Shown here piece by piece: positions 35,114-44,754 of a stretch of DNA of 53,894 bases (position 1 is its first letter; each line of letters begins with the position of its first letter). The DNA comes from Sulfurospirillum arcachonense DSM 9755 (GTDB lineage: Bacteria > Campylobacterota > Campylobacteria > Campylobacterales > Sulfurospirillaceae), in the NCBI RefSeq assembly GCF_000597725.1, contig NZ_JFBL01000020.1, positions 1-53,894 on the forward strand, given 5' to 3'. Position numbers and translations under genes: made by a program. Below the pieces are notes generated by a model. That model worked only from the letters and a program-made list of their open reading frames with translations. It had not been told where the DNA came from and did not search any database.

Positions 35114-35809
35114 ATGTCCAAAATAGTTATATTTTCAGGAGCTGGAGTAAGTGCAGATAGTGGAATTTCAACATTTAGAGATAGTGATGGACTTTGGGAA
35201 AAACATGATGTAAAAGATATATGTACTGCAGGGTGTTTAATTACAAATAGAGAAGAAACGCTTGCCTTTTATGATGCAAGAAGAGAAGATATACAGAATA
35301 AAAAACCAAATTTAGCACATATAACAATAGCAAAATTAAAAAACAAATACCCAGATAAAATAGCAGTGATAACACAAAATGTAGACGACATGTTTGAGCG
35401 AGCAGGCTGTAGTGATGTTTTACATGTACATGGATTTTTAAGAGAACTTTGTTGTGAAAAATGTAATTTAGTAAAAGATATAGGATATGAAAAACAAAGT
35501 AGAGAAGAGTTATGCCCACAGTGTAATGAAAAACTGAGGCCAAATATTGTTTTTTTTGGTGAACAAGCACCACGGTATGCAGATTTATATAAGCACCTAG
35601 AAGATTGTGAAGTTTTTGTAAGTATTGGAACAAGTGGAGCAGTGATAAATGTAGATATGTTTACTCAATGGGCAGAGTATTCGATACTCAATAATTTAGA
35701 AAAAAGTAACCTTATAAATGAAGAGTATTTTGATGAAGTTTATTATGAAAAAGCGGTCACTGCAATACCTAAAATAGAGCTTTCATTGAAAAAATTTTTG
35801 TTAGATTGA
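35114..35809 (+). CDS. cobB: Sir2-family NAD-dependent protein deacylase
   Basis: 231 residues. The NAD motif is FSGAGVSADSGISTFRDSDGLW, with QNVDDMFERAG and catalytic His in VLHVHGFLREL. Two Cys pairs (CCEKC, CPQC) hold the structural zinc. RPNIVFFGEQAP and SIGTSGAV complete the family set. It removes acyl groups from lysines using NAD+. The C-terminal end is slightly short. The start is preceded by TAAGGGG. The class V aminotransferase gene follows after 64 bp. Confidence 0.9.
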   Translation: MSKIVIFSGAGVSADSGISTFRDSDGLWEKHDVKDICTAGCLITNREETLAFYDARREDIQNKKPNLAHITIAKLKNKYPDKIAVITQNVDDMFERAGCSDVLHVHGFLRELCCEKCNLVKDIGYEKQSREELCPQCNEKLRPNIVFFGEQAPRYADLYKHLEDCEVFVSIGTSGAVINVDMFTQWAEYSILNNLEKSNLINEEYFDEVYYEKAVTAIPKIELSLKKFLLD

Positions 35810-35873
35810 GGTGTATCAATATTTTTTTAAAAAACTTATGTATAATTCAATAAAATATTAAATATAAGGCATT

Positions 35874-37133
35874 ATGTTGGAAGAGATTAGAAAAAATATC
35901 ATAAGCGATAAAAACATACTTTATTTTGATTATACAGCTTCAGGACAAGCTTATGAGCCTATTGAAAAAAAAATAAAAAAAATACTAAAAACATATGCCA
36001 ATACTCATTCAGAAGTCTCTTCAAGTGCAGTTAGCACAAGTAAACTTTATACACAAGCACGAGCAGATTTAAAAAAAGCTTTAGCAATAGATGAGAGTTT
36101 TTATGTTTTACCTGTAGGAACTGGAGCAACAGGAGCTATTAAAAAGTTTCAAGAACTTATGGGAATTTATATTCCTCCTATGACGAGACAAAGATATAAA
36201 GTAGAACCCGAAGATTTACCATTAGTTATAGTTGGCCCTTATGAGCATCATTCAAATGAGTTAAGTTTTCGTGAGGGATTATGTGAAGTTGTACGTATCC
36301 CTTTAAATGCACAAGAAAGTATAGATTTAGATTATTTGCAAAAGACACTAAAAGAAAATAGTAGTAGAGAAATTATTGCTTCTTTTTCAGTGGCTTCAAA
36401 TGTAACAGGTGTTTTGAGTGATTATAAAACGCTATATAAAATGATTAAAAAATATAATGGGATTTTATGCTTAGACTCAGCTGCAGCGTCACCTTATCTC
36501 AATATTGATTGCAATTACTATGATGCACTTTTTTTATCTCCTCATAAACTGCTTGGAGGGGTTGGAAGTTGTGGACTTTTAGTAATAAAAAAAGAGTTAT
36601 GTACTTGTGAAAAACCTACTTTTGCAGGTGGGGGGACAGTGGCATATGTTTCAAGAAAATCGCATTATTTTTTAGAAGATTTTGAACTCAAAGAAGATGC
36701 AGGAACTCCTGGAATTATTCAGTTCATAAGAGCATCACTGGCTTATAATCTTAGAAATGAAATAGGTTTAGAAGAGATACAAAAAAAAGAAAAAGAGTTA
36801 AAAAACTATTTTGGTACTCGGGTGAAAAAAATTGAAGGTGTTAAACTATATTGTAGCTACAATCAAGAAAAGCTTCCTATTTTTTCTTTAAATTTTAAAG
36901 GATTAGATCCGTATGCTATATCGCAGTATCTCTCAGATAAATTTTGCATTCAAACAAGAGCAGGGTGTAGTTGTGCTGGACCTTATGGTCATGATTTGTT
37001 AAATCTTATTGATGGGCAAAGTTTTGATAGAAAACCAGGTTGGATAAGAATAAGTATCCATTATACGCATACAACAAAAGAGATAGATGTACTTATAGAT
37101 GGCATAAAAGAAGCTATACAAGCTTTGTCTTAA
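35874..37133 (+). CDS. Class V aminotransferase (SufS/cysteine-desulfurase-like fold)
   Basis: 419 residues, fold-type I PLP enzyme. Lys in LFLSPHKLLGGVGSCGLLV is the Schiff-base residue; YFDYTASGQAYEPIEKKI and THSEVSSSA are N-terminal family blocks; the C-terminal lobe has QTRAGCSCAGPYGHDLL. Cysteine pairs near the C-terminal active site recall desulfurases, but the pattern is not the SufS/IscS RxGxxCA motif exactly, so a distinct substrate is possible. It is not next to suf/isc genes. A perfect hairpin terminator lies after its stop. Confidence 0.8.
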   Translation: MLEEIRKNIISDKNILYFDYTASGQAYEPIEKKIKKILKTYANTHSEVSSSAVSTSKLYTQARADLKKALAIDESFYVLPVGTGATGAIKKFQELMGIYIPPMTRQRYKVEPEDLPLVIVGPYEHHSNELSFREGLCEVVRIPLNAQESIDLDYLQKTLKENSSREIIASFSVASNVTGVLSDYKTLYKMIKKYNGILCLDSAAASPYLNIDCNYYDALFLSPHKLLGGVGSCGLLVIKKELCTCEKPTFAGGGTVAYVSRKSHYFLEDFELKEDAGTPGIIQFIRASLAYNLRNEIGLEEIQKKEKELKNYFGTRVKKIEGVKLYCSYNQEKLPIFSLNFKGLDPYAISQYLSDKFCIQTRAGCSCAGPYGHDLLNLIDGQSFDRKPGWIRISIHYTHTTKEIDVLIDGIKEAIQALS

Positions 37134-37142
37134 GCTAAAAAG

Positions 37143-37174
37143 TGGATTTTTATATTTAATAATATAAAAATCCA
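37143..37174. terminator. bidirectional terminator hairpin
   Basis: Perfect 14-bp stem TGGATTTTTATATT / AATATAAAAATCCA with a TAAT loop, between two convergent genes. It overlaps the last codons of the secretin gene, so the coding end and stop of that gene are part of the stem. Confidence 0.7.
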
Positions 37175-38997
37175 GCTATTCTTTTTATAGCCCCAATAAA
37201 GGTATCTTTATTATTCCAATCTTCAAGTTGTAGATCCCCTGTTCTAAAGTGTTGATACAAGTTATTGTTAGTCATTTGTGCTATTATTGCATCAATATTT
37301 GTTTGTATCTTTTCTTTTTTTATAAGAGTTTTTATATGCTTTGTTTGTTTCTTATTTTGCTTATGTACTTCTTTAGAATCTAATACCTCATTATAATATT
37401 TTGCTTTTCTTGGAGTAAGAAGTATGAGTATTGATTTTTCTGTTTTAGTATCAACTTTTTTTGAAAAAAGATACTGTACAGCTGGAATATCTTGAAGGAG
37501 TGGAACACCACTTTGGCTTTTATCATTTGAACTTACTGTTAATCCACTTAAGATTAAAGTTTCTCCTAGTTTTAAGACAGCAGTTGCATCTACAGATGTT
37601 CTCGCTGTTTGAGAAAATGCACTAAAGCCTACATTTTCAGAGAGTGATTGTAAAAAAGATCTCTCAGCATGAACAGTTACTTTTACTATATCATTTTTAT
37701 AGAATCTAGGTGTAATGTTTAGACTAATGCCCACAGGAACATCTTCCATAGAACCATCTCCGTCACTGCTGTTTAATTGTACATGTAGTGTAGAGCCAGA
37801 GTAAAAATTTGAAGATTGATTTTCAATAGCCAATAAAGAAGGTCGAGCTAAAACTTCAGCTTTGTTTCCTGCATCATTGAAAATATTTAAATTGTATTCT
37901 AAGCCATCAAATCTAAAGTCAGGTCCTATAGTGATAATATCTGAAGTTCCATTTGTACCATAGCTTTTATTACGGTTATATAGGGTACCTGATAATGTCA
38001 CATTTAGACCATCTAAAAGATTTATACCTTTTGATTGTGATTTTATTTCTTCAGTTTGTATGATAACAACATCTACTAGTGTCATTTTTGGAAGGTTAGT
38101 TATTTCTCCTGTTTCTTTTGAGATTTGGATATTGCTACCATTATTTGTGTAACTATCATCACTACTATATGAACCATTATCGTTATTATTTAATAAATCT
38201 TCAGTGCTAACAGGATCTCCAAAAATACTTCCATCTGCAGAAGCATAATAATTTTCCCAGTCATTAATTCTATTTGAGATAGTATCGTAGCTAAGTGTTT
38301 TCATATAAGTATTATCATTTGCTAGATATGTTGCATTTTTAATTAAATTTAGTGATTTTTTTGCATCTTCAATTTTGCCAGATGCTGCTTGAGAAAAGAC
38401 TAAATTTCTTAAATTTGCTTTATTGTTAGGGTCAAGTTCATATGCTTTTTTTGCCGACCAAGAATTTAGTTTAATATTATTATTATAATAAGAAGATACA
38501 GAAAGAGCTCTTAGTAAATATGGGTTATTTGGAGAAAAAAGAAGTCCATATGAAAATTGGTTTTGTGCATTTAAATATTCTTGTTTTTGAAAATATATAT
38601 GTCCTAATAAATAAGCAGCCCAATAATTCGAATTATCAAATTTTAAAGCAGTAGAGTATCCGATTTGTGCAAGATTCAGCATTTTTGTATTTCCAGATAA
38701 CGAACGCATATGATACGATAATGCATTTAAAAAATGAAGATGACCATTTGATGGGTCAAGCCTTAATCCTTCTGCAAAAGTTTTTGATGCTTTTTCATAA
38801 TTTGCATTTTTTATTTCATATATACCTTGTTTCATCAATTTCGATATTTTATTTTTTGTTGGTATATTTGATATAACATCGTCAATATTATTAAAATTAG
38901 GCGTCGCAATATTGTTTGTATTCATACCACAACCACTTATAAGTAGTGTAACACATAGTAAAGTTATAATTTTTTTATTAATAAATATATTTTTCAT
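37156..38997 (-). CDS. TPR-secretin outer-membrane lipoprotein
   Basis: 613 residues. Lipobox LLISGC puts the lipidated Cys at 23. Residues ~50-220 are tetratricopeptide repeats (SKLMKQGIYEIKNANYEKASKTFAEGLRLDP and three more). Residues ~300-535 are a secretin core: PKMTLVDVVIIQTEE, LARPSLLAIENQSS, then LKLGETLILSGLTV and GVPLLQDIPAVQYLFSKK...SILILLTPRK, the classic secretin end. A charged, glutamine/lysine-rich tail follows. No inner-membrane platform, ATPase or pseudopilin gene is near, so this is a stand-alone secretin. It starts 10 bp after the stop of the giant protein gene (SD GAGGA), so it belongs to the same operon and is the likely exit pore or surface anchor for that protein. Confidence 0.85.
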   Translation of the reverse strand: MKNIFINKKIITLLCVTLLISGCGMNTNNIATPNFNNIDDVISNIPTKNKISKLMKQGIYEIKNANYEKASKTFAEGLRLDPSNGHLHFLNALSYHMRSLSGNTKMLNLAQIGYSTALKFDNSNYWAAYLLGHIYFQKQEYLNAQNQFSYGLLFSPNNPYLLRALSVSSYYNNNIKLNSWSAKKAYELDPNNKANLRNLVFSQAASGKIEDAKKSLNLIKNATYLANDNTYMKTLSYDTISNRINDWENYYASADGSIFGDPVSTEDLLNNNDNGSYSSDDSYTNNGSNIQISKETGEITNLPKMTLVDVVIIQTEEIKSQSKGINLLDGLNVTLSGTLYNRNKSYGTNGTSDIITIGPDFRFDGLEYNLNIFNDAGNKAEVLARPSLLAIENQSSNFYSGSTLHVQLNSSDGDGSMEDVPVGISLNITPRFYKNDIVKVTVHAERSFLQSLSENVGFSAFSQTARTSVDATAVLKLGETLILSGLTVSSNDKSQSGVPLLQDIPAVQYLFSKKVDTKTEKSILILLTPRKAKYYNEVLDSKEVHKQNKKQTKHIKTLIKKEKIQTNIDAIIAQMTNNNLYQHFRTGDLQLEDWNNKDTFIGAIKRIAGFLYY

Positions 38998-39007
38998 TTA
39001 TATTCCT

Positions 39008-42000
39008 CTATTTTACAAATTGTATTTTTTGACTCTCTTGTCTTTTGCAGTATACGATTTCTGCTTTACCAATTGTTTTATCTTTTGGAAGAGTTTCTAA
39101 GGTTATACACTTATCTTTGAGATAATTATTTGTAAGCTCAAAGTTATTTCCATTTCTACGATTTTTCCAAAACATATTTTTATTTTTATTACAAGGTTTT
39201 AACACCAAATTTTTACTATTTTTTGATTGTGGTGTTACACACCAACCAGATTGTGCATGGATTAGTTTTATATCACCATTTACTAACTCTATATAGTTAA
39301 ATTTATCTTCCATATCACTTTTACATTTAGTCGAGATTAAAATATCATCACCTCTTCTTTTCATGTTGTCATAAATATTTTTAGAAGTTGTAAGATGACC
39401 TTTTTTACTTTTCTTAAAATATTTATCAAAACTTTTTTTAGTAGATAAACAACTTCCACTTTTTGCCTTAACCATATCATTGACGTTATGATAAGTTGGC
39501 CTTTGAGCATCTTTTATATCTCTAAATGTTTGACTATCCATACCTAAACAAGATGTCCATGTGGCATATGCTGTTTTTGGATTTGCATTTTCTATATCAA
39601 AATGAAGACATTTTTGAGAATATTTGTTCACAATTTTATCATAAAATCCATCTGAAGATATGATTTTCCATTGTTCGTGGTCGTCTTGTTTATTACATTG
39701 TGCTAGGATTAATGGATCACCACTTTGCATATCTTTATTTTTTGCTTTTAAACACAATCCTTTACTTTTTAATTGTATGTATGAATTGCCTAAAGATTTT
39801 GCTTCCCATCTCTCACTTTGTATATCTTTACAGTTCTCTTGGTACACATCAATACCATTGCTAGAAACTCCTAAACATAGTGAACTATGTCCAATTGCTA
39901 AATATCTATGTCTAAATGTTTTACTAGGAGGCATCATATCAGTTTGAGTATACTTGGAGAGAGTTTTGCCATGGTCATTGTTGAAATCTAAAGTAGAAGA
40001 CACGAGATTTGCTTTTACACTCTGTAAAGAGATTAAGATATTTGCATATTTTTGCTCTTCTGTTCTTAACTCACTTTCAATATTTTTAGTGATATTAGAT
40101 AACTCTTTATCAACTAAAGCTAAAAACCAGTTTGTTAGATAAGGTACTTTTTGAATTTTGGAATTTTTTAGCATATTATCTAATACGATAACAGGCAACA
40201 GAGCAAGTGCTTTAGCATTATATTCTTTGTTATTTGGTTTAAAACCAAAATAATCTATTTTGTCTTTTCCATTTAAAGTATATTTTACTTCTAAGATAAG
40301 AGAAGCTCCTTTTTGAATATCTGAAAATTGTCCTACTAATAAAGCTTTTTTTACAACAATACTATTATCTGCTAATTTAGAGTCAATTTGTTTTTGTAGA
40401 TTGTTAAGAAACTTTTTTGCACCTTGAGTATTGTCTGTTAACGCCTGTATTTGAGATTTTTTAGTTAGTAACTTCTTTAAGTTCTCTTTCTCTTTAGCAT
40501 ATTTGGTTGTTAGCGATTTTGGCAGTGCAACATTTTGCTTTGCAGTTGTTAATGATTCTTGTAATTTTTTGAGATCTTCGTTTGCCTTTTTTATTAAATA
40601 ATGATTGGCTTTTTGACAAGCTGGACGTCCATCTGGGGTACATTTTTTCCCTAGATAGGGAACATGGTGACAATAAGGTTTAGCATGCTTACATAAATGA
40701 TTAATATGAGATATAACACCAGTCTTAGCATAGCTAATTGCTTTATTTACGTTTTTTTCTAGTGAAGCTACTTTAGGATTCTTATTTATGAAGTCTGTCT
40801 CTTTTTGGAGTAGTGTTGCTAAATTTTTATTAGTACTAGTAATATTTTGAGACACTTTATCTAAGTCTTTTTTTATCATAGAAGAACTAATATGTGCATT
40901 TTTTATAATTTCATCTATGCCTTTTTTTATCTCTTCATTTATAATTGGTTCTATTGATGATGTTAAATCTGCAGTTATAATAAAATCATCAATCTTTCTA
41001 TCATATTTAAAAGAGAGATTCACATCTCCAATATCTCCTAAATTTGAATTTGAATCAAAATATAATCCATCTTTTAAACTTATGACTACATCTTCTTCAA
41101 CACCAAATATTTTTACTTTAGAAGTAATACCTAAAGGGTTAGGTCTTGTATGCAATCTATTCTCTTTAAATTCTAAAGGTCCAAGTTTGAAATCTTTTGC
41201 AGGATTCCCTTCTTGTGTTGGATTTACTACAGCAGTTAATGTCGTATTTTTTGTATTATTATCTGTGTTAGAAATATCTTTTGTATGTGTTTGATGTCCT
41301 ATTGGTATGGTATCAAACAAATAAGCTTCACCACTTACACTAAATCCTTCGGGTATTTGGTTTGTTATATCCGCATCACCAGGAGTAGCAAAAGATATGT
41401 AAGCATTTTTCATGGTTAGGACTTTAGCTTCAAGTATACCAATCTCTTTTTCCACTGCTTTGAAGTCCTTTCTTACTGGAAATATTACAGCATCAGCTAA
41501 CTGTTTTGCTCCATCTCCTACATCAAGTTTTTTAAAATCATCAAATGCTTTTTCAATTCTTTGAGGATGAGCAATGTTTTCTCCTATGACATCTACAATC
41601 GCGGCAAGTGTTAAAGTAGGTCCAATGATATTACTAAATACAGCAAGAACAGCTGTTCCTCCTACTAAGGCTATAGCAGCAGCTATAATAAGAGCAGTAC
41701 CTCCTGTACAGACTCCAGCAAAGACTAATCCAAGACCTCCTATGGAAACTCCTGCAGCTAAAAGAATAAGAATAATTACGATGGCATTATCTACATAGAC
41801 CCAAGTTTCTTGGTTGAGTTCTTCCATTTCGCCTTTTAGAGATATTCCCACAGGAGTTGGGATACCAGCATCTCCCATTTCTAAACGGATTGAGCCTCCA
41901 ACATCTGTTGTTTTACCTAGGTATTCTACTTTTGCATTAAAGCCTGGTTTGATAGTTGCTTCATCATCTAGTTCAAACTCTAGCATGAAATCTTTAAGTG

Positions 42001-43936
42001 TTATTGATGAGGCATTAAAAGGGTGTTTCCATTCATCAATGCTTCCCGTAAAGTTGAGTCCTAGTCCATCATCTGACATATCAACTTGTATCTCTCCGCT
42101 GACAGACCCTGGTCCTTTCCCTTTTAAATCAACAATAGCTCCTAACCCAACAGTAAATTCATCTTTCATAACCCCAATATGAACTCTTGGTTCGACATTT
42201 GGAGGAAATGAAATTGTTTTAGCTAGTTTTTTTGGAATCATTGATTTTTGTATATCTGCAGCAAGGTAGAAGTCTAATGCAAATGATTTTGAATCAAATA
42301 CACCAGATAAATCGGCAGATATCGTAGTGTTATTTGGGGCACCTAGTTTTGTTGCTGCTCTACCTACTTTATCAAATTTTGTTGCATCAAATTTTGATAT
42401 AAAACCAATGTCATTCATTTTTAATTTAGAATTTTTATTGAGTATGGCTGGTTTTGGATCATTATAGATTTTGTCATATACATCACGTAAAATTACATTT
42501 TTTATATCTTTCCTATTTGTGTTGATACCTTTTTCGGATATATAAAACATCGTTTTTGGCATTTTTATATTTTTTGAGTTTTTAATTTTAGTTGGTAGAA
42601 TTTTGTCTAAAGTGAAAGAATTTTCTAAATTAAATGCTAAATTTATCCCTTTTTCATCACCATATTCAAAAAGATAAAAATCAACTTCTTCATTAAAAAG
42701 TTTTGTAGTTGCTTCTATACCATCAAGGCTTGATGTATCATTGTTAAACTGTAGTCTTAATTTGTCTAGTTCTAAATTTTTTATAGTATTAGAAATATTT
42801 AGTTTGTCGAGTTTATTTCCCAGTATATCAGATACTTTTAAGTCATCATCAATTTGCAGATAATTAAGTTTAATCATCTTTTTACTATCTTTTTCCATAG
42901 CATCTATTGTAAAATCTGCAGTAAAATCTAAATGTTTATTGTATCTATTTATTTGACCAAATCCTGCTAATTCAATTGTAAAATCTTTAGTTTTACTTTC
43001 TTCTTTTTTCTCTTTTATATCAATTTTATATCCAGCACTACCTTCAATTTTTATATTTTTACCTAGATTTAATCCCTCATCTGTAAGACTTAAAATTGTA
43101 ATTTCTTTTTCTTGGGATTCCTTTGTACCTTTTTTAGCAAAATCTATGAGTGAATTCATCTTTTGTGTTTGCCCAAAAAGTGTTACTGTGCTTCCTGCTT
43201 GTAAAAACATATTGAGGCTATCTGAATCATGCTTTGTTTTTAAGTTTTCTGGTAAACTTTTCCATGGTTCTTTATCGTATAAACCACTATTTACACCTAA
43301 ATATACATTTTCAAATTTAAAGTACTTATCTAAATGTTTTATTTTTGGCTCAGAGATATTCATAGTAAAAGAGAAATTATCTTTAAATTCTTTTTTAGCC
43401 CTTAGTGGTATATTGCCTTTTTTAATTATATGAATAGGATTTGCTTTCATACTACCTGTTGTTTTAAAAGGAACTAAGTCAATACCAATCTTATTTAACA
43501 CATCTTCTAAATCTTGATTGTTTTTAATGTCTAAAGAACCAATAAAAGCACCTTTTTGTAAAATTTTAAAATCTTCCCATTTAGGAAAGTGTTGTAAAAT
43601 TTCTGCAGGAATATCTTCTTTTTTTAATGTGCTTTTATAGTCTCTTTTTGTAGTGTTTGTTAAGTGGATAACAAGAGCGTTTTTTAAAACTAATTTAGAA
43701 AGCTCTTTTGCTTTGAAACTTTTTGGAATCAAATCTTGAACTAGTAAGTTTTTAAAAAACAATGCTTCATACTCTAAATGAGTACCATCATTTGCAAGAT
43801 TACTCTTTTTTGTAAAAGAAAAGCTTTGTGCACTATATCTTTGACCAGAGTTTTTGGCTTTTATATTTATTGTGTCTGCATACATTGTCATTGATAAGAA
43901 TAATATTGTTAGTATAACTTTGCTAAATGTACTCAT
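39008..43936 (-). CDS. Giant secreted protein with hydrophobic core and ricin-B-like C-terminus
   Basis: 1642 residues, predicted to be exported (MSTFSKVILTILFLSMTMYA signal peptide). Residues ~20-700 are beta-rich with repeated phrases such as ITILSLTDEGLNLGKNIKIEG. Residues ~715-790 are a long hydrophobic, glycine-rich hairpin (IVIILILLAAGVSIGGLGL, then GTALIIAAAIALVGGTAVL) of the kind that could insert into a membrane. Then comes another beta segment, a coiled coil, a Cys/His-rich patch at ~1075-1113 with four Cys and several His, and two beta-trefoil ricin-B-type modules at ~1340-1470 and ~1487-1642, recognisable from SLCLGV, GLCLKAK, QCNKQDDHEQW. No family covers the whole. It heads an operon with the secretin and is divergent to a two-component system. 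Toxin, adhesin or surface lectin are all possible. Confidence 0.85.
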   Translation of the reverse strand: MSTFSKVILTILFLSMTMYADTINIKAKNSGQRYSAQSFSFTKKSNLANDGTHLEYEALFFKNLLVQDLIPKSFKAKELSKLVLKNALVIHLTNTTKRDYKSTLKKEDIPAEILQHFPKWEDFKILQKGAFIGSLDIKNNQDLEDVLNKIGIDLVPFKTTGSMKANPIHIIKKGNIPLRAKKEFKDNFSFTMNISEPKIKHLDKYFKFENVYLGVNSGLYDKEPWKSLPENLKTKHDSDSLNMFLQAGSTVTLFGQTQKMNSLIDFAKKGTKESQEKEITILSLTDEGLNLGKNIKIEGSAGYKIDIKEKKEESKTKDFTIELAGFGQINRYNKHLDFTADFTIDAMEKDSKKMIKLNYLQIDDDLKVSDILGNKLDKLNISNTIKNLELDKLRLQFNNDTSSLDGIEATTKLFNEEVDFYLFEYGDEKGINLAFNLENSFTLDKILPTKIKNSKNIKMPKTMFYISEKGINTNRKDIKNVILRDVYDKIYNDPKPAILNKNSKLKMNDIGFISKFDATKFDKVGRAATKLGAPNNTTISADLSGVFDSKSFALDFYLAADIQKSMIPKKLAKTISFPPNVEPRVHIGVMKDEFTVGLGAIVDLKGKGPGSVSGEIQVDMSDDGLGLNFTGSIDEWKHPFNASSITLKDFMLEFELDDEATIKPGFNAKVEYLGKTTDVGGSIRLEMGDAGIPTPVGISLKGEMEELNQETWVYVDNAIVIILILLAAGVSIGGLGLVFAGVCTGGTALIIAAAIALVGGTAVLAVFSNIIGPTLTLAAIVDVIGENIAHPQRIEKAFDDFKKLDVGDGAKQLADAVIFPVRKDFKAVEKEIGILEAKVLTMKNAYISFATPGDADITNQIPEGFSVSGEAYLFDTIPIGHQTHTKDISNTDNNTKNTTLTAVVNPTQEGNPAKDFKLGPLEFKENRLHTRPNPLGITSKVKIFGVEEDVVISLKDGLYFDSNSNLGDIGDVNLSFKYDRKIDDFIITADLTSSIEPIINEEIKKGIDEIIKNAHISSSMIKKDLDKVSQNITSTNKNLATLLQKETDFINKNPKVASLEKNVNKAISYAKTGVISHINHLCKHAKPYCHHVPYLGKKCTPDGRPACQKANHYLIKKANEDLKKLQESLTTAKQNVALPKSLTTKYAKEKENLKKLLTKKSQIQALTDNTQGAKKFLNNLQKQIDSKLADNSIVVKKALLVGQFSDIQKGASLILEVKYTLNGKDKIDYFGFKPNNKEYNAKALALLPVIVLDNMLKNSKIQKVPYLTNWFLALVDKELSNITKNIESELRTEEQKYANILISLQSVKANLVSSTLDFNNDHGKTLSKYTQTDMMPPSKTFRHRYLAIGHSSLCLGVSSNGIDVYQENCKDIQSERWEAKSLGNSYIQLKSKGLCLKAKNKDMQSGDPLILAQCNKQDDHEQWKIISSDGFYDKIVNKYSQKCLHFDIENANPKTAYATWTSCLGMDSQTFRDIKDAQRPTYHNVNDMVKAKSGSCLSTKKSFDKYFKKSKKGHLTTSKNIYDNMKRRGDDILISTKCKSDMEDKFNYIELVNGDIKLIHAQSGWCVTPQSKNSKNLVLKPCNKNKNMFWKNRRNGNNFELTNNYLKDKCITLETLPKDKTIGKAEIVYCKRQESQKIQFVK

Positions 43937-43969
43937 TTGATTTTCCTTAAAATTAATGCTACTGATATT

Positions 43970-43980
43970 TTATAATTATA
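43970..43980 (-). promoter_or_regulatory. probable -10 element of the giant-protein operon
   Basis: On the minus strand TATAATTATAA follows immediately after the tandem repeat, 39 bp or more before the ATG at 43936. An SD (AAGGAA, 43943-43948) is well placed. There is no good -35, as expected if an activator occupies that position. Confidence 0.5.
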
Positions 43981-43999
43981 TTGACGGAATATTGACGGA
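43978..43999. promoter_or_regulatory. perfect 11-bp tandem repeat, likely response-regulator operator
   Basis: ATATTGACGGA occurs twice head to tail with no gap. A pair of direct repeats spaced 11 bp apart is the usual operator form for OmpR/PhoB-type regulators, and such a regulator gene lies 54 bp away. The repeat overlaps the -35 region of the giant-protein operon. Confidence 0.7.
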
Positions 44000-44052
44000 A
44001 AAAGACTCTTTTTATATGATACAATTATTTTAATTTAGAAGAAAGATAGTAA

Positions 44053-44754
44053 ATGAAAGATAATATTTATAATGTTTTGATTGTCGAAGATGAATTTATT
44101 AATGCAAAATTTGTAGAACAAATACTCGCAAATTTAGGACATAATGTTATAGCTATAGTATCTAATAGCAATCAAGCATTAAATGAAGTAAAAGAAAATA
44201 AAATAGATTTGGTTTTTATGGATATTAATATAGATGGTCCCATTGATGGTATTAGATGTACATCACTTTTAAATCAGGTTTATGATATTCCTGTTATATA
44301 TATGAGTGCTTATGGAGATAGTAATACCCTCGATGAAGCTAGCAATACAAATTTATATGGATATCTTGTAAAACCTTTTGATAGTCATGATGTGGAGGCT
44401 TGTTTAAGAGTGGCTCTTAAAATGATTGCAAATTCAAAAAAAATCTCTTCTACTCAAATAGAGTCTACATGTATAGAGTTAAAAAACAATTTTACATACA
44501 ATTTTCAAACAAAAACACTTAAAAAAGATACTATTTATGTAGAATTAACAAAAAAAGAGACTTTGATATTGGATCTGTTTTGTAACAATATCAATCAAAA
44601 TATTTCGTATGAATTACTTTTAGAAAAAGCATGGCAAGGCACTATAGTAACTAATTCTACTATAAGAGATACTATGTCTCGTCTTCGTAAAAAAATTTTA
44701 CCATTAAATCTTGAAAATATTGCTGGTGTTGGGTATAGGCTTATCAATGATTAA
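44053..44754 (+). CDS. OmpR/PhoB-type response regulator
   Basis: 233 residues. Receiver domain (about 1-125): IVEDEFINAKF acidic pair, Asp in VFMDINIDGPIDGIRC (insertion of a few residues after the phospho-Asp, as in DISM-linked regulators), and YLVKPFDS. Then a winged-helix effector (about 150-233) ending in TNSTIRDTMSRLRKKILPLNLENIAGVGYRL, the recognition helix and wing of the OmpR class. It should bind the tandem repeat at 43978. The kinase gene starts 8 nt before its stop. Confidence 0.88.
   Translation: MKDNIYNVLIVEDEFINAKFVEQILANLGHNVIAIVSNSNQALNEVKENKIDLVFMDINIDGPIDGIRCTSLLNQVYDIPVIYMSAYGDSNTLDEASNTNLYGYLVKPFDSHDVEACLRVALKMIANSKKISSTQIESTCIELKNNFTYNFQTKTLKKDTIYVELTKKETLILDLFCNNINQNISYELLLEKAWQGTIVTNSTIRDTMSRLRKKILPLNLENIAGVGYRLIND

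Noticed and set aside
37156-38997. Type II secretion or type IV pilus operon
   Set aside because: Only the secretin is present; no GspE/F/G, PilM-P or pseudopilin genes flank it.
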